DNA of 64,000 nt. Source: Desarmillaria ectypa (Eukaryota > Basidiomycota > Agaricomycetes > Agaricales > Physalacriaceae). Location of the stretch: positions 992,001 to 1,056,000 of the forward strand of contig JAUDYN010000009.1 in assembly GCA_030407005.1 (NCBI GenBank). The letters run 5' to 3'. Below, one piece after another: positions 22,706 through 34,068 of the stretch. The first letter of the stretch is position 1. Each line of letters opens with the position of its first letter. The notes under the pieces were generated by a model that saw only the letters and a program-made list of their open reading frames with translations, was not told the DNA's origin and ran no database searches. The translations under genes were made by a program, and so were the position numbers.

Positions 22706-24177
22706 CTAGAGCTTCTGGGTAGACTCCGTGATGAATTTCTCACCCTGCGACATATAAATGAGTAGAGCATACACAAAAGGAATGGCAAGAGTACCTTCTC
22801 AATGCTAGCCTGTAATTCCGGAATAGCAGCAGCAATCAGACCCTTCTCCTTGTCCGTCAGCTCACCCAACGGTAAAATGGTCTTGACACCTTCGGACTAG
22901 ACGATGGTATCAGCAATTATGAAAGAAGAAAAAACAGACATAATGCTTACTCCCAACTCAACCTTCGCGGAGAAGAAATCGAGTTCAACACCAAGTGTCT
23001 TCTTGGCAGCAGCGTCCAAGTGGACAAATGTGGGTGCGACAATTCCCTTCTCACCCTTGACGGCTCGCACGACTTTGTTAGCGAACTCAGCACCTGCAAA
23101 GGCCATACCTAATAACCGTCGGTCAAGGAGATACAGTTGAAGATAAGCGTGACCATGTACTCAAAGTCGCGCTTCCTGCGCCATCCTTAGCCTTCACCAC
23201 TTCGTCGCCTCCGAACTGGATCCTGTTGATAAGAGCGTCCAGATCCGTGGCAGAGAAGGAAGAAGGAAGAGGGTGAGAAGATTGGGAGAGGAGGGGAACG
23301 ATGGTGACACCGCTATGTCCACCGACAACGGGGACAACAACGCTTGTGGGATCCGATTTGGTGAGCTCCCCAACGAATGTAGATGCACGGACGACGTCGA
23401 GAGTTGTTACACCAAAAAGTCTAAGGGCAGGGCGATCAGCACAGGGGAAGGTCAGGGGCAAAACAATTGGAGATGCATCAGGTGAAAGAAAATGATGGAA
23501 TATACGGAGAAGGATGAGCAGGTGACATACCGCTTGGGGTCAAAGACTCCGTGTTTTTTGAAAACCTCGGCGACAATAGGAACGGTCGAGTTGACGGGGT
23601 TGGAGATGACAAGCACAAACGCCTTAGGGCTGTTCTTAGCGATTCCAGTCGCAAGATCTCTGACGATGCCAGCATTGATCTAGAAGTAGGCGGTTAGTAT
23701 TGAATTAGTAGATAAATGCAGATACCGTTACCTTGAAGAGATCGTCTCTAACCGCGATAGTACCATTATCAATACAACTTGGCATTAACAAGTTCTTGAA
23801 AGAAGACCTACCGCGTCATCTAGATGGTTGGATAAGTAACATTCGAGATGAACACGCGAGGAATCTCACCCCGGGCTTCCTTGGCACGCCAGCAGGGATA
23901 ACGACAACGTCTGCGCCCTTCAAGGTCTTTGCAAGACCATCATCTGGCGGTAGGTAGCCCTCAACCTTGGCTGGGGTGGAGATATGGGAAAGGTCTGCAG
24001 CAACACCAGGTGTATTCACGATATCATAGAGGCCCAAGGCGGTGATGGCTGGGTTCGCCTTGAGAAGTAGGGCCAGGGGTTGACCAATACCACCTTTGAA
24101 GTCGATTGAACTCAACAGAAGCCGTGAATGACTTGAACAGACGTACCTGCGGCTCCGAGAACGACTGCTTTGACCAT
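22706..24177 (-). CDS. MDH: Malate dehydrogenase, probably cytosolic
   Basis: The enzyme interconverts malate and oxaloacetate with NAD. Nine exons give 328 residues: 24177-24147, 24093-23870, 23819-23812, 23747-23732, 23679-23531, 23420-23161, 23108-22951, 22896-22795 and 22744-22706. The NAD-binding start is [20 protein letters not shown]. The substrate loop VPRKPGMTRDDLF carries the catalytic arginines, [13 protein letters not shown] follows, and the active-site His is in [16 protein letters not shown]. The N-terminus starts directly at the Rossmann strand, so no mitochondrial presequence is seen, and the C-terminus TQKL is not a peroxisomal signal; cytosolic location is the inference. Exons 3 and 4 are only 8 and 16 nt yet encode the conserved MTRDDLFK, so they must be spliced precisely. 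Confidence 0.95.
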
Positions 24178-27041
24178 GATTTTTGGATGAGATGGATGTT
24201 GAGTGAAGGTTTTGGTTAAAGTGCGGGGTACGATGAATCGCTTTAATCCTATTGGCCGGCAATTGCCGAGGACTCGATCATTGAAGTCTAGCACTGACCT
24301 TATACAAGTTGGCGGCAGGATTCGGACGCGGGTCAGAGGAGAACCGACGGTTCATAGGCTCACCGCTAGCGGCATACAAGAACAGGCGCACATGGCATCA
24401 TTAAATCACGAAGTATATGAATGTTTTTCAAACCGAACTTGGTATTTTGGGAACGAAGCAAAGTCGAGACTCTTCAGCGGAAATTATGGTGTAAATGTAT
24501 ACTATCATCTTCAAAGGCTGTTCTTTTCTGGGTAAAATGGAATAAGAATATTTTCAACTTGAACATCGGGTGCTCAGTCCTCAGGTCTCCGCATTATTCA
24601 TGTATGTTCCCCTCGTCGTCTGAGAAATAATGCTCACGTCGTCGGCAATATGACCAACGCATGATGAACGTTCAGCCAGCGGTGACCGATGTGGAGCCAC
24701 CTTATGGAACGCTTTGCTCAATTCGACGGGCTAGAAAAGGCCAGGATCTGTAAAGAAGTCTTAACTTGAAACGGGTCTTTCGTAGAAATTGTTGATTGTA
24801 GAGTCACCAAAGGAAAGGAACAAAGCATTCCGACCAAGTGTTGCGGATACGGCATGTGTTTATAAAATCAAAAGCCGAGGTCAAAGGTGTAGCAAAGATG
24901 CATAATGGAACTCCGAGGTGTCTGAATACATTTATGCCGAATCTCCCGCCTTCTCGACTATGATATGGACGTGATTAATAGTAAGGAGGAAAGTTGTGCC
25001 GTCTAGTGTCAACTTGAGACCGAAAGGCAGCACGGTATTAACAAAGAGCGATAGAGGATATCGTTGTATTGGCTACATGAAGCGGAAAATGACGGGTGAT
25101 ACAGGCGCTGGAGAAGCCTATGAAAGTGGTCGTGGGAATGGTCGGCAACGGATAACGTCCCAGTAGCCGGTATCAGCTTATAAGCCTTGAGATGAGATTC
25201 GTAAGTCTTGGTTACTTGGCTGATATGAAGGCTTACTTAGCATTCCGTGAAGACTAGAAGAACTAAGAATCTAGCAGAGCCTGGAAACACGGATTCCCGA
25301 AGTATCAATACAAACATATAAGTACGGCCTGAGTGTGTTTCCAGGGGCTTCCCAGCCTCATCAAGGAGCAGCAGGGCCGTTGATTCAGGTCGATCTGTCT
25401 TCGTGCATTCGAGAGCTGGGTAAAGTTAAGTGTAGTATCAAAAGGCTCATAGAATCAGAGCCTGGGGGGATGCGAGCTATATATATATGTCGATTCTGTG
25501 CTTCCAAGGGTGATTTGAGCTGCAGCATATCAACGTCCCATTCAGATTTCTAGTTCCCTGAGGTGAACACGTAGTGTGTCGGGAAGGATACAGCTAGTTT
25601 CGACATGAGCCAGAGAAAACTGGTACAAGTTTCTTTGTGAGAAAGTGCCGAAAGTGACAGTGAATGAGCTACCCTCAGCCACCCAAAGTTCTATTTGAGT
25701 CTTGAAGCGATAGTCAGACTTTGAGTAGGGAGAATGCCTCACAGAGGGTGCACATCGTCGGGTAATGCACCTTACTTGTCGTCGCTAGACGTTGGGACTC
25801 GGAGCTTCTTCGGGGCCATAGCCAGGTATTCGAAGCAGGAAGCGGAGAAAGGTTCCAAATAGAACAAAATCGGAATAAGGACTAACGACGGTGATCGATG
25901 GAATAGCCGGTGCCGGTTTGCTCTTTAGTTTCTTCCTTTGTCTGCAATGTCGTCTAGGGTCGTCGCTCCACCCATTCTCATATTCGGTTATAAAGGGCGT
26001 AATAGCAAAGAGACAGCTTGTACGTACGTTTAACTCTTCCTTGTGGACGTTTTACTTACGCTAACTTCTGCAGGAGGATCCGGACATATTCTCATATTTG
26101 CTCTGCAATGTTGCCGTCGTTTGTTGCGAGGCCTCAAGCATTAAACTAAGCGCTAGGATACAAACCTTGGGTGTATACGGTACGTTATCTTTCGAACGTA
26201 AATCGCTCTTTACGAATTGCTACACAGCAGGCCCTCGTGTCTTTCATTAAATAAACCATTCAAACTGTGTGGGAATCATCAACATCTACCTACTCCCACT
26301 GCCATAACGTTGGTGCCTTCCTTACGCACTCTCGAGCCATTCATTATACGGCAGTTCCATCACGTTCACTCTCGATTGATACCAACCTCTATGAATCCAG
26401 TAACGACATGACTCATCGCCCTCCTCCCGCGTTGGCCGTGCAATGACCTATGGCACGTAACCAACGATGGTGGCACGGAATGCTTTACGGAACCGTCGTT
26501 ATAGCGCTTCAGTGGAACCCTAGTCGTTTTGCCTATCGTGGAGGGGGGGTCTCGCCCATCCCGAATTTTTATCAGACAGATGCAAGGTCAACATCACATC
26601 GGTCACCCCCACAACAAGATCAACGTGTCTGAAACACCACATTTACCTAGATCCTTGATACAATCTTCCCAGACACTGCCTGATGCTGCTATACCTTCGC
26701 CGGCACTATCTGGGATCTTCGTCGTTGCTACCATCGAATAACCTATCCAGCTTCGACCTCCTGGTCATTTTGGGGTGGAACCTGTCCGATTCTATTTGGC
26801 GCCATGCATTCGGACGCTGTAGCGGCAAGGAGCGATTGATGATCACCTACGTATACAGTAGATGGACACCTTCAAGTTCAATAATTCACGATTGCGTGGT
26901 TCAATTGTCAGGGCGGTATCAGACGTGCCTTGATACAGTTCTCTATTACTTACTTCACATTTCCTCATCAACGGGTTTAAGACGTGTCAGCCCAAATTCA
27001 GATATAAGAACGTTATCGTCATCCGGCGCTGAACCTATGCC
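24178..27041. other. 2.9-kb stretch without a supported gene
   Basis: The malate dehydrogenase promoter lies at its left end. Short open pieces occur on plus: an ATG near 25948 reads MSSRVVAPPILIFGYKG and may splice to GGSGHILIFAL before stopping near 26150, and another frame spans 26683-27051. None shows a domain or stays open. No terminal repeats were seen. It may contain decayed genes. Confidence 0.4.
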
Positions 27042-29123
27042 ATGTCCATAGCCTCGTTGAAGGCATTCCCCCACTATGAGCACCTGAGCCCGTCGTGTAT
27101 GGACTCCTCAAGCATTTCAAGCTCGTGGACTTGGCCGAAGTCCCCTCACAACCCCCCTCGCATCAACCATCCGTCGATTCCATCCCCCCCCACGCCCCCG
27201 ACATTCTTTTCTCGAAATTGGTCCATCATCAGTCTTGCGTTGCTGGCAACGGGCACCTTCATCTGGACCGCGTTCTTCGCCCATGTATCTACCGATCTGT
27301 CACGGTCGATAGCCCACTTCCATGGAGACCCTGCTCTCATCCGGTCAAAGTCACCTTCGACGACGATTTTATTGTTGCAGATCAGTACTTCTGCGACAAC
27401 GCTTCTGCTGGGAGAGCTGGCAATCGCATGTTATGAAAGGGTAAGGTGGCAGAGGGCGTCGTCCCTATTCGGCGTGTCAGGCGGTACTTTGCTGGGACTA
27501 TCTAGGGCGACAAGTATCATCGGCGTCGCTCTATTGTCTACGAAAGCAAAGGTTTCTTGGTCTACACGATTATGGTGCCTGAAACGAATATTCACCTATA
27601 TTGTCGTGGCATTCATTGGGGTCGTCTTTCTCTTCGATATCAGCTTCATTACTTTTTTCCCGGTCACCATCGACATGGCTACCGTGACGACCACCGGTTG
27701 GGGAGAATTTAATAACAGTCTCTTCCAGTATAACCCTCTCGGATTTCAAGGATTCCTGACCAATCCTCGACAAATTTTCCCTATTGAAGCTACCGAAGAG
27801 CGATGCCATGCGAGTGTTGACTCTGTTGCCTCCTTGGTGAACTGCTCGTCCTACGCCATCGTTACCAGCGTGGACTATCTCGGTGCCGACGGGCAGGCTG
27901 GGTACGGTCTTGGCTTACAAGATTGGTTTAGTGAAGATCAGGATAATGGCGGTCGAACGGGTTACATGCCAATGATCGAGACCCCATGGATTGTCTCGTT
28001 TTATCCCCACGCGTATGGACATCACTTTAGTAGTGGTGAATGCCAGGCATGGATAGCACCCTATTATTATTCCAAGCCTGGGATGAACGATGTCGCGTTG
28101 CGAATCTGTTTGAGCGCGCTGGATAACGGGGGACGTGATGATTCTACTACGATTTTGGCTCAGGTCGCCGTATGTGGCGGGGTCGACGGTAACACCACGA
28201 TCGGTGATTGTCACGCTGCGCTTGATGATCCTTCGTACGCCGGCTTGGGTTTTCACGGTGCTTCGGAAGCCGTCATGGCCAATCCGCCTTTGAATCTTTC
28301 CATGACTGTGACTAAAGTAAGTTTAATTACACTGACGCGCCAAGTTATGAATTTGATGATACATATTCAACAGAGAACCGCGTCTCCCGTCTACGATTTG
28401 AATAACGGCTCTGTCATGGATATCGAGATACCGTTTTATCAACACCCAGGTATGCCCACATATACAACATCTTCTGATCTCTTGGCTCATTCCCCAACGA
28501 TTGTGGTCAGGATTGATGGATCTTACACCTGATAGCTGGTGGGCGCCAGTTCCTGCAGATCGCAACGCTCCCCTTCCTGCTTTTATTGATGCAGATGCTT
28601 TTCGAAACTTCACTTTTTCGATATACGATGGAGCATACGGAAATGTATCTGACGTGTTCTCTGTCCCGAATGCTATGATAAACACGATGGTCCGTCTCAT
28701 AAGCACCAGCAACTCACTATTCGCATACGAACACGCCAAAGGTATGCCATTCTCAACATGAAGAAAAGATCAACATGCTTATGGCCTCGCATTATAGACC
28801 TCCTAGCCTACACTCTTCGTTCAGGATCCAATCTCCCCGCATCGGCACCTCTGAACTTCACTCGCGGGTTTGCATGTTATACCCGAGATCGACTACAAAT
28901 ATCGGAGACCTCATGGATCCTATTCATGGTCCTTGGTGGCTCTGTCCTGCTCAGTTGTTACGTCCTCATCGTGTTTACCTCCATGTGGAACCAGAATAGC
29001 TACACGACGTTCTTCCCTGAAGTGGATTTCGCCGCTGGATTCGTGGGTGGCGGCGGCGATTATCGCCAAGCGGACGTTTTTTTCGCGTCTACAGCACGTC
29101 AGCTCGGGAGAGGTGGTGGATAG
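27042..29123 (+). CDS. Polytopic membrane protein with large extracellular domain, family unknown
   Basis: Four exons (27042-28316, 28374-28449, 28511-28741, 28825-29123) join in phase to 626 residues. The N-terminal ~50 residues are Ser/Pro-rich and hydrophilic. Three hydrophobic helices follow: IISLALLATGTFIWTAFFAH, TILLLQISTSATTLLLGELA and YIVVAFIGVVFLFDISFITF. A loop of over 300 residues with paired cysteines and several N-glycosylation sequons (NNSL, NCSS, NTTI, NLSM, NFTF, NVSD) then leads to one more helix, ILFMVLGGSVLLSCYVLIVF, and a Gly-rich tail. The layout suggests a plasma-membrane protein with a glycosylated ectodomain. I know no named family. An alternative start is the Met at residue 20 (MDSSSIS). 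The C-terminus stops in a GRGGG run where another frame continues briefly, so the very end may be misread. Confidence 0.65.
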
Positions 29124-32100
29124 CATGGCATCCACGACTTTTCGGACCGTGAGTGGACGGCGGGGTTGAGCTGGACGAAGATTACACCCAAGTTCGGGAC
29201 GTTCATTCGGTTGGCAAGCGAGTTTGTGTTTGACGACAGGACGGCCTTTTCTCGAGTATGTGATTGGTTGCCCCCACAGTCGCCGGCCTCGCCATCCCGC
29301 TCTCAGTACTCACCGACATTTCTTCACGTGTACACGCAACGGTCGTGTAACTGCTATCACCTCGTCCAGTATGCCAATTGTAAGCTGAACGGTGTTACAG
29401 ATGTTAATCAGTTGAGCTGGCCTCTGTAAAGTAATGCCAACATCGGATGAAGCTCTCTTCATCAGCTATTGTTTGTTCTGGCTGTATCCATCTCTTGAAG
29501 AAAGAATACCAGCTATTCAAACATGTATGGCTGAAGCTATTACCAAGCTTCAAAAATCAAGCCTCCTGTTCACAGCCATCTGATAAATCAGAATGCTTTG
29601 AGAGGCAGTTCCACACGCCTCCCCTTAAGCAACGATGGTCATTCCCCAAGTTGGTTCAAACGAACTTCATACCGAGGTCTTTGCAAGAAATCATCTTTCA
29701 GTTCGCTTTCGTCTTTCCTTCGGCCAAGGAGATATACATCTCCACATCCTTCTCGATATTCTTTCTCAAGAAGGGCCCATGCCACTTACTTTGACGGTTG
29801 TACGCTATTTGAAAGTCAGTTGGCGCCTTTCGGCCCTTTCTCCACAATGGAGAACTGCTTAATTGAAGCGCATGCTTGTGACCGCGCTGTGGCTTATTCC
29901 TGTAGGGGCGTGCTTCGCACGCTCGGAACTATCGCCGTTGCGTAAACAGACCTGGGCTCTACGCCGAAAGAAATTGCGTGTTAATAAGGGTGCTGACCTA
30001 TCGCACATGGACCGATGTATAGCGTCATTCGAAGAAGTCGCTTGGATTGTAGACTTTCTGCAATATGATGACGATGCATGTCTTCAACATCTTTGGATAT
30101 TACCTGCTCGTGACCTATGTTTCCATCGTACTGCAACATTGTTGCAGCACCTCCATATTTAAACTTCCTGTGCGCCAATGCAGAGCAGTGGCACAGCAAC
30201 GGAAGCATGCGGCAATCGAAATTTACGGAAACCAAAGGCTGGTCTTCACGCAGATATTGTAGAGACCGAGCTGACATGACGTCGGCGGGTCAGAGGGCTG
30301 GGTCTATCATGCATAAACATGCTTGTGGCTTCTTGATATCCGAATTGATTCACTGGGATTTCCGTAGCCCTACGATGACGGCAGTCCACGATGATCCTGT
30401 ACCCATCATGCTAAATCCTCGTTGAGAACAAAAGTATGCCTATATCATCGAAACGAGCCTCAGTATATGGTACGACCGTACTATCGGCATTGCTCTTGCA
30501 ACCGCAGCATCGTTCGGCTATAACGTGAATGGCCGAGTACATGTTTACCGGTTCAGGTAGGAGATCTGGGTGGCGTTAATTGTGCGTTAGAAGCCTCTCG
30601 ATGTCGATAGGGCTTCTACCAAGCTCTCAAGTTCAACTATTGTATTGATATCCAAATTTCGGCAAACACCTTCAAGACGATGGTGCATATGGAGGTACGC
30701 GACATCAGTTCGGATCAGATATAATTGCAGAAATCGTACTACTGGCTTCGTCATTTATGGAATAAATTCCATGTACTGGACGATTAGCGGGCCTCAGTGA
30801 TTCATCCATTTCGCCGGATTATACTGCAACTCCGCGTTGCCTAGGTAATAATCTCCTATGACTCAGGCCAGCGATAGCTGTCAGACAGACGTGCAACACC
30901 TATGAAACGTTAACTTGGTCGCCGCAGGCGTCCGTTGATCACACTTCACTAGCGTTCGATGCTGCCCTCGAACTTCTCTTGACTTCTACTCGCCCCATCT
31001 TCATTGACAGAACATTATAAACCCTATATCGAGCGCCTCACGTTGCAATCTCCTCTCTAAAGAATTACTTGGCAAAGTTGATGATGGGCGAACAGCTTCT
31101 TGACGGGCATCTGGCATCCTTGGCTCAGTCGAGGCTCTCGGTGACCTCCAAAAAGCCTCACCATATGCGATTTTAGTTCTAACGTACGTTTTCTCGTGCG
31201 CAAGAAGCTTGAATATCTGCGAAGAAAGTCCGTAGATGCGAGAATATTAACAGACAACGTGACAGAACTGACCTTTGATGGACCCACTTCTCGTCCATTC
31301 TGCGGAACTTTGGGTGCATCATGGCTGCCAAGATGTGTACATACTTGACTGTAACGCTTTGAAAGTGATCTTGAAAAGACCGTTTATCGCAGTCGAAGGA
31401 CTGCCCAAGTTCAAATCACTTTGTCTTCCATTGAAAAAGGTGTGCTTTCCACCTCTAGGAGACTGAGTTTCCTTAATCGCAAAGCATTACCTTTGCATCT
31501 GGACTGGCTGCATTTCAAGGACTTAAAGCGACATCAACCCTGTCTTAAGTGGCGGAGATATGTCCTGCGGAACCCGAACCATACGTGCCTCCAAGAAGAG
31601 CCTGCCTCATCAACCGCTGTAAGTTTCCACGGACTCTCCGGGTGATGACTTTGTGTATTGCGGAATCGCATGCGTGAGCATCAAGCTCTTCCCCGGTATA
31701 CGCGTGGGATCATATAACTTGAGAGTTTCAATCTTCAGCAGCTGTTACGTTGAACCAAGAGAAAAATCAATCTACATAAGGATCCAGAAGAACGTATACG
31801 TAGTCTCCATGTTCGGATAACGTTCTCGGTGTCGCCTATGAACAGAGTCATGAGATGCTTTCCTTCAATTCAATGATCATAGCATGAAACTCAGACAGCG
31901 GAACACCCGATAACATGGACGCAGATGCGGCCAACAGTATACTAACGAAGCTCCGCAGTAGGCGACATCTTATTGGAACTTGGCGCTATGGAAGTCGGGA
32001 TCCGGATCTAAGGGTTCGAATCAAATCTCCGAAGTTACCGCCGAGTGTCGGCAGGTCGGCGGGACTTGATTGCTTCAGTGTAACAGCTTTGTTTACAACT

Positions 32101-33573
32101 TCAAGTTTTTCATAACACAAAACTACGCGAATTCGAGGTGGTAACACGGCAAAAGGAGATGTTGTGGGTGCCAGTATTATCCTTACGTGGTTTTTTTTAG
32201 ATACGTAGCTTTGTCCCAGGCAAGATTAAGGCACCGAGGATGCTAAGAGAATTCGGGATCAAAGGTTTCTCGTCAGCCAAGACTACGCGTTGTCCTCCTG
32301 ACCTCGGGTTGAATTTCGAGGGAGTACCCTTGACCATTAGAGGAAATTGGCGGCGCCAAGCCCCATCATCGCTAAAAGAATGGCGAAGAGGTAAAAGAGC
32401 GTCAAGTTGATCGCCAAGAGGTGATGCACATATATAGATAGCCCAAGGACGCGTCTAAAAGTAAGGGTCCCCGCCACAGAGCGAAGAAAGTCCCGGATCA
32501 GCTCCGAAAATCAGAAGAAAGATAGAGTAATGGTAGCATGTGTGGCACATTTCGGATGCGGCCCGGGCTGAGAGAGAGAGGACCATAGGGAGATAAATAA
32601 TGGCTAGGCTCCAGTTGCGATAGATATCAAAAGATGCGCATGTCGGTGAGGTGGCCTCGAGGCTTCGTAGTGGAGACATTGTGTTGAAAGAGGAAAAATC
32701 GATGAATGACGTGCTTCAGATGGAAGAGCGGAATTTGTCCATTCTACCCCACCTCGTGAAGGGGCCACAGGGGCAAAGTTATCCCAGCACAAGGGCCGAG
32801 ATGGATTGCAGAGCAGGGTTTAACAGAGAAGAGAATACATGACCACTCGAATTTGTCCAAGTTCCGTTTGAATTCCGTTTGCAGAAGTGGTCCCATGGGT
32901 GTAACCGTTTCAAGGACAGAAAATAGCAGGTTTGTCACAATTGCAACGTTGCATTTATAGATGGTCTCGCCTAGATCTCGACAGTGCACGGGGCACGCGG
33001 CGAGGCCTCCGGAATGTCAGGGAGTGCGGAACGGCCGAATGAATTGCGCCAATCGAGAGCTAGACTTGAGAAATGTGGACGTTGAGATATATGTGATCGC
33101 AGTACCGACGAGGTTAATAGGCCGAGTGACATACTAGATACCAAGAATTACCAAGGACCGGGATCAAATGAACATTTAACGTCGAACCGAGATACCTGTA
33201 CAGCAAGGGCCAGAGAGGGGATGAGTAAAAAATACTCGAGACACCTGAGCCGAGATGCATAGCCACACGGAGCGGAAGAGGGCGGAACGTTGAAACCTTT
33301 ACAGTTAACTGAATCGGTCGCAAAGCGTTGTACTCCTTTCCATCACGATACTATGAATTGGAAAAGAACGGAGGCAACGCAATGCAATACGTCTAGCGGT
33401 GGTAGTACAGTATTGGATTGTCACTGGTATATGGCGGGGCGAAGCTAATGGGGAGGTCATAATAAGCGTCGTTAAGAGTGTGGTATATACGGGTGATGTG
33501 ATGTGAATGAGAAAGTGATGATGAAGGCGAGAATAATAAGAATACTGTTCGAACTGCGACTCTGCTCCTGCAA
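29124..33573. other. 4.4-kb gene-poor stretch
   Basis: Only short frames occur (for example 29447-29794, 29863-30162 and 31275-31466 on plus). None carries a motif and none splices convincingly to a neighbour. Some look like fragments of a decayed gene. I saw no terminal inverted repeats, reverse-transcriptase motifs or transposase motifs. A T-arm-like GGTTCGAATC at about 32013 does not fold into a tRNA. Confidence 0.4.
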
Positions 33574-34068
33574 CTAAAAGCCGTCCAGACAACCGGACTC
33601 TTCTCGTTCCCGTTCCCGAGCTTTACAAATGGTACGCCGTTTTGCTGCACATTTCTTCTTCGTCTGGGGTGAAGGGGGGAATGGTAGGTCGTCGGAGAAG
33701 GTCGGTTTTGACTTTTTCGGGGTTGAAGCACGGGAGAAATAATATGCTTCTGGGGGAGGGCTTGACACGCCATCACTCTCGTCACTGGAGCCAGAGAGAT
33801 CTGGGATAAGATCTGGGATGGGGGCTAGGGCTCGAGGATGGAGGCCCTTATAAAAGGCCTGACTGTCGTCAAGGGTGTAGCAGCGCCCGCCACGCTCTGG
33901 CAGGGCACATGAATTGGGCGACACGACGATGGGTGAGCGGTCATAGGACTCGGGAGGATGGGCGTCAAAGGTACGGGTGAGGAGCGGCAACGACGGGAAA
34001 TGTACCGCATGGGGCGGGTGCTGCGACGGTGAGCGCTTAAGAATGGGGCGGGGGGCGGGAGAGAACAT
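33574..34068 (-). CDS. Small conserved-looking Pro/Ser-rich protein
   Basis: A single uninterrupted exon gives 164 residues from ATG at 34068. The N-terminal half reads PILKRSPSQ, then HAVHFPSLPLLTRTFDAH and YDRSPIVVSPNSCALPERG, a pattern I believe recurs in many Agaricomycete genomes as an unnamed protein. The middle holds an acidic Ser-rich patch (DLSGSSDESDGVSS) and the tail is strongly basic (TKKKCAAKRRTICKARERER), which could act as a nuclear signal. There is no transmembrane segment or signal peptide. Function is unknown; phosphorylation-prone motifs (RSPS, YDRSP) suggest regulation. It is the only convincing gene in a 10-kb gene-poor interval. Confidence 0.65.
   Translation of the reverse strand: MFSPAPRPILKRSPSQHPPHAVHFPSLPLLTRTFDAHPPESYDRSPIVVSPNSCALPERGGRCYTLDDSQAFYKGLHPRALAPIPDLIPDLSGSSDESDGVSSPPPEAYYFSRASTPKKSKPTFSDDLPFPPSPQTKKKCAAKRRTICKAREREREESGCLDGF

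Noticed and set aside
32010..32022. GGTTCGAATC, like a tRNA T-arm
   Set aside because: Flanking bases do not pair into T-arm, anticodon or acceptor stems.
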